Shown here piece by piece: positions 44,801 through 56,800 of a DNA stretch of 64,000 nucleotides. The stretch lies in contig NZ_JAPELX010000002.1 in NCBI RefSeq assembly GCF_026343335.1, positions 1-64,000 of the forward strand. The letters run 5' to 3'. Within the stretch, counting starts at the first letter, position 1. Every line of letters starts with the position of its first letter. Made by a program: the position numbers and the translations under genes. This DNA is from Streptomyces sp. NBC_00078. GTDB lineage: Bacteria > Actinomycetota > Actinomycetes > Streptomycetales > Streptomycetaceae. The notes below the pieces were generated by a model. That model had not been told where the DNA came from. It made no database searches and saw only the letters and a list, made by a program, of their open reading frames with translations.

Positions 44801-47800
44801 GCCGAAGCCGTCTTCTTCGAGGGTGAGAGCGTCACCTACGGCGAGTTGAACACCCGGGTGAACCGGCTCGCGCACGCACTGCGCGGGCGGGGTGTGGGTC
44901 CCGAGTCGCGGGTCGCGGTGATGCTGCCGCGCTCGGTGGACCTGATCGTCGCGCTGTGGGCGGTGGTCAAGGCGGGCGCCGCTTACGTGCCGATCGACAC
45001 CGGCTACCCGGACGACCGGATCGCGTACATCCTGGCTGACTCGGGCTCCCGGCTGCTGATCTGCGACCGGGACGTGGAGGGATTCGAGCGGATCGCACCC
45101 GATGCCGGGGGGCCAGGGCACAACCCGGGGGTGACGGCCCACGGCGGCAACGCCGCCTACGTCATCTACACCTCCGGCTCCACCGGCCGTCCCAAGGGCA
45201 CGGTCAACACGTACGCGGGCATGGCGAACCGGCTGTGGTGGATGCAGCGCGACCACCGGCTCGGCGCCGGGGAGAAGGTGCTGCAGTCCACTCCGGTCAG
45301 CTTCGACGTGTCGGTGTGGGAGGTCTTCTGGACGCTGATGTACGGCGGCACCCTCGTCGTCGCCCGGCCCGACGGCCACCGCGACCCGCGGTACCTGGAG
45401 CGGCTGATGCGCGAGGAGTCCGTCGCGGTCGTGCACCTCAGCGCGTCCATGCTCGGCGCCTACCTGGCCGAGAGCCGGCTGCCGGACTGCGTTCGCCTGG
45501 TCGTCTCCGGTGACGAGGCGCTGCCGGCCGAACTGGTCCGCCGTTTCCACGACGGCTCCAGCGCCGTGCTCCTCAACGCCTACGGGCCCACCGAGGCCGC
45601 CGTCGACGTCACCGCGTGGGCCGCGCCGCCGGACACCGAGACCGTGCTGATCGGTGGCCCGGTCGCCAACACCCGCGCCTACGTGCTCGATACGGCGCTG
45701 GCCCCGGTCGCCCCCGGGGTGCCCGGGGAGCTGTACGTCGAGGGTGTCCAGCTGGCGCGCGGCTACCTGGACCGGCCCGGGCTCACGGCCGAGCGGTTCG
45801 TGGCGAGCCCGTACGGCCCGCCCGGCACCCGCATGTACCGCACCGGGGACGTGGCGCGCTGGACGGCCGACGGGGAGCTGGAGTACCTCGGCCGCGCCGA
45901 CAACCAGGTCAAACTGCGCGGCTTCCGGGTCGAACTCGGCGAGATCGAGGACGCCCTGGCCGACCACCCGGCCGTCGCCCAGGCCGCCGCGGCGGTGCAC
46001 GGGCAGCGGCTCGTCGGCTACATCGTCCCCGCCGCCCCGGACCTCCCGGTCGACGACGAGGCACTGCGCGACCGGCTCGCCGCCCGGTTGCCGGAATACA
46101 TGGTCCCGGCCCAGATCGTCGAGCTGGAAGCCATGCCGATCACCCCGAACGGCAAGCTCGACCGCAAGGCGCTGCCGGTACCGGAACCGACGCATGCCTC
46201 GGGGCGCGGGCCGCGCACCCCGCAGGAGGAGATCCTGTGCGGGCTGTTCGCCGAGGTGCTCGGCACCCCCGAGGTCTCGGTCGACGACGACTTCTTCGCC
46301 CTCGGCGGCCACTCCTTGCTGGTGACCCGGCTGGCGAGCCGTGTCCGGGCCGCGCTGGACGTCGACATCGAGCTGTCGGTGCTCTTCGAGGCGACGACGG
46401 TGGCGAAGCTGTCGGCACGGCTGGGCGGTGCCTCGCCGCGCCGGCAGGGCGTGATCGCGCTCGACCGCACGGGGCGCCTGCCGCTGTCGTACGCCCAGGA
46501 ACGGTTGTGGTTCCTGCACCGCTTCGAGGGACCGTCCCCGACGTACAACCTGCCCGTCGCGCTGCGGCTGTCCGGTGACCTGGACGTCGTGGCGCTCACC
46601 GCCGCCCTGGACGACCTGGCGCGGCGGCACGAGGCACTGCGCACGGTCTTCGCCGAGGACGCTCACGGCCCCCACCAGGTCGTGCTGCCCGCCGTGCCGC
46701 CGCTGACCGTCGTACCGGCCGACGAGGAGACGCTGGAAGACCGGCTCGCGCGGGCCGTCCGTGTTCCGTTCGATCTCACCGCCCAGCCCCCGCTGCGCGC
46801 CACCCTGTTCGATGTGGGCGCCGGCGAGCACGTGCTGTTGCTCGTCCTGCACCACATCGCCGGGGACGGCGCCTCCATGGCCCCTCTCGCCCGCGACCTC
46901 GCCACCGCCTACGCGGCCCGCGCGCGGGGCGAGGAGCCCGGCTGGCCCGCGCTTGCGGTCCAGTACGCCGACTTCGCGGTGTGGCAGCGGCGCGCGCTGG
47001 GCGAGGCCGACGACCCGGACAGCCCGCTGTCCCGGCAACTCCAGCACTGGCGGACCACGCTCACGGACCTGCCCGACCAGATGGAGCTGCCGTTCGACCG
47101 GCCCCGCCCCGCCGTGCCGACCCACCGTGGTGAGACGGTTCCCATCGCCGTGGGGCCGGAGGTCCACGCGGCCCTGGTCCGGCTCGCCCGGCAGCACCAC
47201 ACGACCGTCTTCATGGTCGTGCACGCCGCCCTGGCCGGCCTGCTGCACCGGCTCGGTGCGGGCGAGGACATCGTGATCGGCTCCCCGGTCGCGAACCGCA
47301 CGGACGAGGCGCTGGCGCCGCTCGTCGGCTACTTCGCCAACAACCTGGTGCTGCGCACCGACCTGACCGGCGACCCCCGCTTCACGGAGGTGCTGCGCCG
47401 GGTACGGGCCGCCGACCTCGCCGCCTACGCCCACCAGGACGTGCCGTTCGAGCGGATCGTGGAGGCGGTCAACCCGGTGCGTTCCACCTCCCGGCACCCC
47501 CTGTTCCAGACCGGCCTGAACTTCAACAACGCCGACCAGCAGGCGGCGCTCGACCTCGCCGTCGACCTCCCCGGCCTGACCGCGCGGGTGCGGCCGGTCG
47601 CCTCGCCCGCCGCCAAGTTCGACCTGTCGTTCTTCCTCACCGAGCGGCCCGAGGGGGGAGTGAACGGGCTCCTGGAGTTCGCCACCGACCTGTTCGACCG
47701 GGACTCGGCCGAACGGATCGCGCGGCGCTTCACCCGTCTCCTCGCCGCCGTCACCGCGGAACCGGAGCGCCGGATCGGGGAGTTCGACGTCGTGGACGCC

Positions 47801-50800
47801 GACGAGCGGCGGCTGCTTCTCACCGAGTGGAACGCGACCGGCCACGAGGTTCCTCCGGGGACCCTCACCGACCTGGTCGAGGCCCAGGTCGCGCGTACGC
47901 CGCGGGGACCCGCGGTCGTGTTCGGCGACACCTCGCTGTCGTACGCCGAACTCGACGCCCGCGCGAACCGGCTGGCCCGGCACCTCATCGGCCTCGGCGC
48001 CGGTCCCGAGCGCTACGTCGCCGTGCTGCTGCCGGTGTCGCAGGACATCCCGGTGACCCTGCTGGGCGCCCTGAAGACCGGCGCCGGCTATCTGCCGCTC
48101 GACCCGGCGCACCCCGCCGACCGGCTCGCCTTCATGCTGGGCGACATCGCTCCGGCCGCGGTGGTCACCACACCGGAACTCGCCGGCACAGTAGGGGCGC
48201 TGACGGATGCTCCGGTCGTGGTGCACGGGGATCCGGCGATCACGGCGCAGCCGGCCGGCCCGGTCACCGGAGTGGTCCGGCGGCCCGGGCACGCCGCGTT
48301 CGTCATCTTCACCTCGGGCTCGACCGGGCGCCCCAAGGCCGTCGTCGTCGAGCACCGCTCGCTCGTCGCCTACCTGGCGTGGGCGACGGCCGAGTACGAG
48401 AGCCTGCGCCGGCGCGTCCTGGTGCACTCGCCGGTCTCCTTCGACCTCACCGCCACCGGCATGTTCGGCCCGCTGATCTCCGGCGGCACCGTGGAACTGG
48501 TCCGCTGGACTTCGAGCGGCCCCGACCCGGACGCCCACGTCACCCGGCCCGACTTCGTCAAGGCCACCCCCAGCCATCTGCACCTGCTCGGCGCGGTGCC
48601 CGAGGAGTACTCGCCGACCGGCGAGCTCGTCCTGGGCGGCGAGTCGCTGCTCGGCGACGTCCTGGACACCTGGCGCGCCCGGCACCCCGGGGTGACCGTG
48701 CTGAACGAGTACGGCCCGACCGAGACGACCGTCGGCTGCAGCCTGTTCCGCATCGGGCCCGGCGACGCCGTGCCGCCGGGGGTGATCACCATCGGCACCC
48801 CGGCCTGGAACACCCGGATGTACGTACTCGACGCCCTGCTCCGCCCGGCCCCGGTCGGCACCGCGGGCGAGCTGTACGTCGCCGGAGACCTGGTCACCCG
48901 CGGTTACCACGGCCGCCCCGGCCTGACCGCCGGACGCTTCGTCGCCGACCCCTACGGCCCGCCCGGGTCGCGGATGTACCGCACGGGTGACGTGGCGCGC
49001 TGGACGGCGGCCGGGCGGCTGGAGTTCGTCAGCCGCGTCGACGACCAGGTGAAGATACGTGGCTTCCGCATCGAACTCGGCGAGGTGGAGGCGGTGCTGA
49101 CCGCCCAGCCGGGCATCACCGGCGCGGCCGTGGTGGTGCGCGAGGACCAGCCCGGCGACAAGCGGCTCGTCGCCTACGTGGTGCCGGAGCCCGGTGTTCG
49201 GGCCGAACCCGCGGCTTTGCGGGCCGCTGCCGCGGGAGCCTTGCTCGACTACATGGTCCCGGCCGCCTTCGTGTCGCTGGAGAGCCTGCCGTTCACGCCG
49301 AACGGCAAGATCGACCGCAGGGCCCTGCCCGCGCCGGACCACACCGAAGGGCAGCCCGGCAGGGCCCCGGCCGACGGCATCGAGCGGCAGGTGGCGGACC
49401 TCTTCGCCGCCGTCCTCGGCGTGAGCGAGGTCGGCACCGAGGAAAACTTCTTCCGGCTCGGCGGGCACTCCCTGCTCGTTGCCCAGCTGGTCAACCGGGT
49501 CCGGACCGACCTCGGCGCCGAGCTGTCCATCCGGGACGTCTTCGACCGGCCAACCGTCTCCGGGATCGCCGGCCTGCTGGCCACACGCACCGCGCAGAGC
49601 GAACGGCCCGCACTGGTCCGGCGCGAACGGCCGGCGCGGCTGCCGCTGTCGGCGGCACAGCGCCGTATGTGGTTCCTCGACCGGCTTGAGGGCCCGTCGC
49701 AGACGTACACCATCCCGGTCGTGCTCCACCTGACCGGCCCCCTCGACACCGACGCCCTGCGCGCCGCCTTCGGGGACCTGGCCCGGCGCCACGAGGTGCT
49801 GCGGACCGTGATCGCGGAGGATGCCGAGGGACCGCACCAGGTCGTCACCGACGGCGAACCACCCTTCGCGGTCGTGCCCTGCGAGCCGTCCGGCTTCGCC
49901 GACGCGGTCGCGAGCGCCGCCCGGGTCCCCTTCGCCCTGGACCGCGACCTCCCGGTGCGCGCCGTGTTGTTCAGCGACGGCGAGCGGAAGCACGCCCTGC
50001 TGCTGCTCATCCACCACATCGCGGGCGACGGCGCCTCCATGCGCCTCCTCGCCGACGGCCTGTCCACGGCCTACTCGGCCCGCCTCGACGGGCAGGCGCC
50101 CGACTGGTCGCCGCTGCCCGTCCAGTACGCCGACTACGCGCTGTGGCAGCAAGAACTCCCGGGCGGCCAGCTCGATTTCTGGACGGCCGAGCTGGCCGGG
50201 CTCCCCGAGCAGACCGAGCTGCCCACCGACCGGCCCCGGCCCGCGGCGATGTCGTACCGAGGCGGCACCGTCTCCTTCACCGTCCCCGCCGCCCTGCGGG
50301 AGAAGGCCGAGCGCCTGGGGCGGGAGCGGGACGCCAGCGCCTTCATGGTGGCGCACACCACCCTCGTCACCCTTCTGGCCCGTCTCGGCGCAGGAGACGA
50401 CATCGTCGTCGGCAGCCCCGTCGAGGGCCGCCCGGACAGCGCCCTCAACGACCTCGTCGGGCTCTTCGCCAACACGCTGGTGCTGCGCGCCGACGCCTCC
50501 GGCAACCCGGCCTTCGCCGAACTGCTCGACCGGGTGCGGTCGGCCGACGTGGCGGCGTACGCGCACGCCGAAGTGCCGTTCGAGCAGCTGGTGGAGGAGC
50601 TGAACCCGCAGCGGTCCCGCTCCAGGCACCCGGTGTTCCAGGTCATGCTGACGTTCAATCAGGAGAGCACGCCCCCCACCCTGCCCGGCCTCGCGGTCAC
50701 CCTGGCCGACGCGCCCGGCGACCGGGCCAAGTTCGACCTGTCGTTCACGCTGGCACCGAGCCCGGCGGGCGGCTGGGACGGCACCGTCGAATACGCCGCC

Positions 50801-53800
50801 GACCTGTTCGACCGGGCGACCGCCGAGCACGTGGCCGCGTGGTACACGCGTCTGCTGGACGCCGCCGTCGCCGACCCCCAACGCCCGATCCACGCCCTCG
50901 ACCTGCTGACCGGCGCCGAACGAGACAACCTGCTCGTCCGGCGGCAGGGCGACACCGCGGGCGGCACGGACCGTACGCTGCCGGACCTGTTCGAGGCGCA
51001 GGTCGCCCGGACCCCCGACGCCGTCGCGGCCGTCTCCGACGGCACGACCCTGACGTACGACGAACTGAACCGCAGGGCCAACCGGCTCGCCCGGCACCTG
51101 GAGGCGCTCGGCGCCGGCCCGGAAAAGGCCGTCGCCGTCGTCCTGCCGCGGCGCGTCGACACCCTCGTCGTGCTGCTCGCCGTCCTGAAGGCAGGGGCTG
51201 CCTATCTGCCGATCGACCCGGCCAACCCGGCCGCCCGCGTCGACAGCCTGGCCTCCGACGCGGGCGCCCACCTGGTCGTCACCGAGAGCCTGCTCGCCGG
51301 CTGGGCGCCCGCTCTGGCCGCGTACGCCGACGGGGACCCGGGTGTGCCGGTGCACCCCCGGCAGGCCGCGTACCTGATCTACACCTCCGGCTCGACGGGC
51401 CGCCCCAAGGGCGTCGTCGTCGAACACGCTGCTCTGGCCGCCTATCTGAGCCGGGCCGCCGAGCTGTACCCGGCGGCCTCCGGCGAGGCTCTGGTGCACT
51501 CCTCGCTCGCCTTCGACATGCCGGTCACCACGCTGTTCGCGCCGCTGATCAGCGGCGGCCGGGTCCGGTTCGGCGACCTCGACGAGCACACCGACCGGCC
51601 GGACCTGCTCAAGGTCACCCCCAGTCATCTGAAGCTGCTGGAGACCCTGCCGGACCGGACCTCCGACGCCCGCAACCTGGTCATCGGCGGCGAGGCACTC
51701 GACGGTGAGCTGCTGCAGCGCTGGCGTGACCGGCACCCGGACGCCGTGGTCGTCAACGAGTACGGGCCGACCGAGGCGACCGTGGGCTGCGTCGTCCACG
51801 TAATCACCCCGGGCGACCACCTCGCCTCCGGCCCCGTGCCCATCGGACGACCCGTCGCGGGTGCCCGGGTGTATGTGCTGGACGGGTACCTGCGGCCCGT
51901 CCCCGACGGGGTGTGGGGCGAGCTGTACCTCGCGGGACCCCAGCTGGCCCGGGGCTACGCGGGCCGGGCGGGGCAGGGCGCCGAGCGGTTCGTGGCCGAC
52001 CCGTTCGGTCCGGCGGGCAGCCGGATGTACCGGGTGGGTGACCGGGCCCGCTGGGGCCACGCCGGCGTGCTGGAGTTCGCCGGACGGGTCGACGACCAGG
52101 TCAAGATCCGCGGCTACCGCGTCGAACCCGGCGAGATCGAGGCCGCGTTGACCGCCCTCGACGAGGTCACCGCCGCGGCGGTGATCGCCCGCGAGGACCG
52201 GCCGGGCGACCTGCGGCTCGTCGCGTACCTCGTCCCCGCCGCGCGGCCGCTGCGCGTCGAGGTGGTCCGCACGGCGCTGGCGGACTCGCTGCCCGCGTAT
52301 CTCGTCCCGTCGGCTTTCGTCGAGCTCGATGGGATCCCGCTGACCGCCAACGGAAAGCTGGACCGCGGGGCCCTGCCCGCACCGGAGTCCGGGCACGAGG
52401 GGGGACGCGGACCGCGCACCCCGCGCGAGGAGGTTCTGTGCGGGCTGTTCGCCGAGGTGCTCGGCGTGCCCGAGGTGTCGGTCGACGACGACTTCTTCGC
52501 GCTCGGCGGCCACTCCCTGCTGGCCACGGTGCTGGTGAACCGCGTCCGCACGGCACTGGGGGCCGGCGTCGAGTTGCGGCAGATCTTCGACGCCCCGACC
52601 GTCGCCGCGCTCGCCGAGGCGCTGCCGCCGGACAGCCCGTACGAGCCGCTCGTCGCCCAGCCGCGACCGGACCGGCTGCCGCTGTCCTTCGCCCAGGAAC
52701 GGCTGTGGTTCCTGCACGCCCTCAACGGGCCGTCCGCCACCTACAACGTTCCCGTGGCGGTCCGCCTGACCGGCGACCTGGACGTGGCCGCGCTGCGTGC
52801 CGCGCTCGGTGATGTGATCGCGCGGCACGAGGTCCTGAGGACGGTGTTCGCCGATGACGCGGAGGGTCCGCGTCAGGTCGTCCTGCCGCTCGAGCAGGCC
52901 CGGCCGGAGCTGACCGTCGTGCGGACGACGCGCGACACCCTGACCGCCGCGGTGGCCGAGGCCGCGCACCACACGTTCGACCTCTCCACCACGCCCCCCT
53001 TCCGAGCCTCGGTGTTCCGGCTGTCGGCCGAGGAATCGGTGTTCCTGCTGCTGATGCACCACATCGCCACCGACGCGGTGTCGATGGCGCCGCTGGCACG
53101 TGATCTGTCCGAGGCCTATGCGGCGCGGCTCGCCGGCCGGCGGCCCGGCTGGGCGCCACTGCCCGTGCAGTACGCCGACTACGTGCTGTGGCAGCGGCGG
53201 ACGCTGGGCGACGCGCAGGCGGACGACACGCCGGCCGGCCGGCAGCTGGCGTTCTGGAAGGAGACGCTGGCCGGGGCCCCGGAGGAGCTGGAGCTGCTCT
53301 TCGACCGGCCCCGTCCGCTCTCCCCGGCACAGGGAGGTTCGGCGGTCGGGCTGGAGATCTCACCCGAGCTGCACCGGCGGCTGGCCGAGGTGGCCCGGCG
53401 GTGTGGTACCACGGTCTTCATGGTCGTGCAGGCCGGACTCGGAGTGCTGCTCACCAGGCTCGGAGCGGGCACCGACCTGCCGATCGGCACGCCGGTCGCC
53501 GGCCGCACCGACGAGGCACTGGAAGACCTGGTCGGGTTCTTCGTCAACACCCTGGTCCTGCGGGTGGACACCTCGGGCGACCCGCGTTTCACCGAACTGC
53601 TGGAGCGGGTCCGGCGCACGGACGTGGAGGCGTACGCGCACCAGGACCTGCCGTTCGAGCGGCTGGTGGAGGCGCTGAACCCGTCCCGGTCGCCGGCACG
53701 GCATCCGCTGTTCCAGGTGATGCTGTCATTCCACAACCAGGCCGGGGCCACGCCGGCCCTGCCGGGGCTGGGCGTGGAGGCGGCCGAGGTCGCGTTCGCT

Positions 53801-56800
53801 TCGGCCAAGTTCGACCTGTCGTTCAACCTGACGGAGCGGGTCGGGACGGACGGTGCGTTCGGCGGCATGGCGGGCGAGATCCAGTACGCGACTGCGCTGT
53901 TCGACGCGACGACCGTCGCGCACCTGGCCGAGCGGTTCGTGCGGGTCCTGGAACAGGCTGTCGCCGAGCCGGACACTCCGGTCGGCGCGTTCGACGTGCT
54001 GCTGCCCGGCGAACGCGCTCTGGTCCTGGAGGAATGGAACGACACCGCCGCGCCGGACGCGGGGCCGTCGCTGGTGGAACTGTTCGAGGCGCAAGCAGCC
54101 CGGACCCCGGACGCCGAGGCCGTCGTCTTCGAACGCGAGCGCCTCACCTACGGGGAGCTGAACGCGCGGGTGAACCGGCTGGCGCGGGCACTGCGCCGCC
54201 GGGGCGCGGGCCCCGAAACGCGGGTGGCGGTGCTGCTGCCGCGCTCGACGGACCTCATCGTGGCGCTGTGGGCGGTGGTCAAGGCAGGCGCCGCCTACGT
54301 CCCCGTCGACCCCGGCCACCCGGCCGAGCGGATCGCCTACACCCTCACCGACTCCGGCGCGGGGCTGCTGATCTCCGACCGGGATGTCGAGGGATTCGAG
54401 CGGATCGGTCCCGGCGCCGGGACCGACGAAGTGCCGGACAACCCCGCGGTCGCCGTCCACGGTGACAACGCGGCCTACCTCATGTACACGTCGGGCTCCA
54501 CCGGCCGGCCCAAGGGCACCGTCGTCACCCGGGCCGGAATCGGCAACACCCTCGCCTGGATGCAGACCGACCACCACCTCACCCCTGACGACCGGGTGGT
54601 GCACAAGGCGCCGATCGGGTTCGACGTGTCGGTGCGGGAGATCTTCTGGCCCCTCACCCGCGGCGCGACCCTCGTCGTGGCCCGCCCGGACGGCCACCGC
54701 GACCCGGCCTACGTCGCCCGGCTGGTCCACGAAGAACGCGTCACCGTCATCTGCTTCGTGCCGGCCCTGCTCGGCCCGTTCCTGGACGGGTACCGGCCCA
54801 CCGAGTCGCTGCGTCTGGTGCTGTGCGGCGGCGAGGCACTGCCCGCCGCCCTGGCCGCCCGCTTCCACCGCGAGTGCGGCGCCCGGCTCGTCAACTCCTA
54901 CGGCCCGACCGAGTTCTCGGTGACCGCGACCTCCTGGGCCTGCGTTGCCGGCGAACCCGTGCGGATCGGCAGGCCCGGCGCCAGCACCCGCGCCTTCGTG
55001 CTGGACGCGTGGCTGTCTCCGGTGGCGCCGGGAGTGGCGGGCGAGTTGTACCTCGCGGGCGTCCAGACAGCGCGTGGCTATGCCTCCCGGCCCGGGCTGA
55101 CCGCCGAGCGTTTCGTCGCCGACCCCTACGGACCGCCCGGATCCCGGATGTACCGGACCGGGGACATCGTGCGCCGGGCGCCGGACGGGGAGCTGGAGTT
55201 CCTCGGCCGCGCCGACGACCAGGTGAAGATGCGTGGCTTCCGGATCGAGCTGGGAGAGGTCGAGGGGGCCCTGGCTGACCATCCGGCGGTCACCGAGGCC
55301 GCCGCGGCCCTGCACGGGCAGCGGCTGGTGGGCTATGTCGTCGCCACCGGGGACCTCGACGACGAGGAGCTGCGGGCCCGGCTCGCCGGGCGGCTGCCCG
55401 ACTACCTGGTTCCGGCGCAGCTGGTCCGGCTGGCGGCGCTGCCGCTGACGCCCAGTGGCAAGCTGGACCGCAAGGCCCTGCCGGCGCCCGGCACCGCTCC
55501 TTCCTCGGGCAGAGGGCCAAGGACGGCGCGGGAGGAGATCCTGTGCTCCCTGTTCGCCGAGGTACTGGGCCTGTCCGCCGTCTCGATCGACGACGACTTC
55601 TTCGACCGGGGCGGGCACTCCCTGCTGGTGGCCCGGCTGGCCAACCGGATCCGGACCGTGCTCGGGGTCGAGATCGAACTGTCGGTGCTGTTCGAGGCCT
55701 CCACCGTGGCGAGGCTCTCGACCTGGCTGGGATCGGCGCCCGCACGGCGCGCCGAGATCGTGGCCCTGCCGCGCGGCGAGCGCGTCCCGCTGTCGTACGC
55801 GCAGCAACGCCTGTGGTTCCTGCACCGCTTCGAAGGGCCGTCGGCTGCTTACAACATCCCGCACGTCCTGCGGCTGGGCGGCCCGCTGGACACCGCTGCG
55901 CTCTCGGCAGCGCTGACCGATGTCGTCACCCGGCACGAGATCCTGCGCACGGTGTTCGCCGAGGACGAGGACGGCGCGTACCAGGTCGTCCTCCCGTCCG
56001 ACAGCGTCACGGTGGCACTGACGGTGCAGAGCACCGCCCCTGACGAACTCGACACCCGGCTCGCGGCCGCGGCCGCGTACGCGTTTGATCTCGCCACCGA
56101 GATTCCCGTGCGGGCCTGGGTCTTCCGGCAGGCGGCGGACGAAGCCGTACTGCTGCTGCTCGTCCACCACATCGCCGGCGACGCCGAATCCATGCACCCG
56201 TTCACCGCCGACCTGGCCGGCGCCTACCGCGCCCGCCTCGCGGGTGAACCGCCCCGGTGGGAGCCCCTGGAGATCCAGTACGCCGACTACGCACTGTGGC
56301 AGAACGGGGTACTCGGAGACGCCGACGACCTCGAAAGTCACAGCGGCAGGCAGCTGGACTACTGGCGGAGGACGCTTGAGGGCGTCCCCGAGGAGCTGAA
56401 TCTGCCCACTGACCGGCCTCGCACGGCGTCCGCCGACAGCAGCGGGGCTGCGGTGCCCCTGGAACTCGGCCCGGAGCTGCACCAGCGGCTCACCGAGGTC
56501 GCCAAGACCCATGGCGCCACCGTGTTCATGACGCTGCAGGCGGGTCTCGCCACACTGCTCACCCGGCTCGGCGCGGGTACGGATCTGCCCATCGGTATCC
56601 CCGTCGCCGGCCGCGGCGACGAGGCACTGGACGGACTGGTCGGGTTCTTCCTCAACACCCTGGTCCTGCGGACCGACACCTCCGGCGACCCGAGCTTCAC
56701 CGAACTCCTCGGCCGAATACGCCGTACCGACCTGGGCGCCTACGACCACCAGGAGCTGCCGTTCGAGCGGCTCGTGGAGGCCTTGAACCCCACCAGGTCC

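Noticed and set aside
44765..53062. Minus-strand open frame of 2765 codons opposite the NRPS
   Set aside because: It is the shadow of the plus-strand NRPS in very GC-rich DNA; the plus frame carries all conserved motifs and the minus frame has none.
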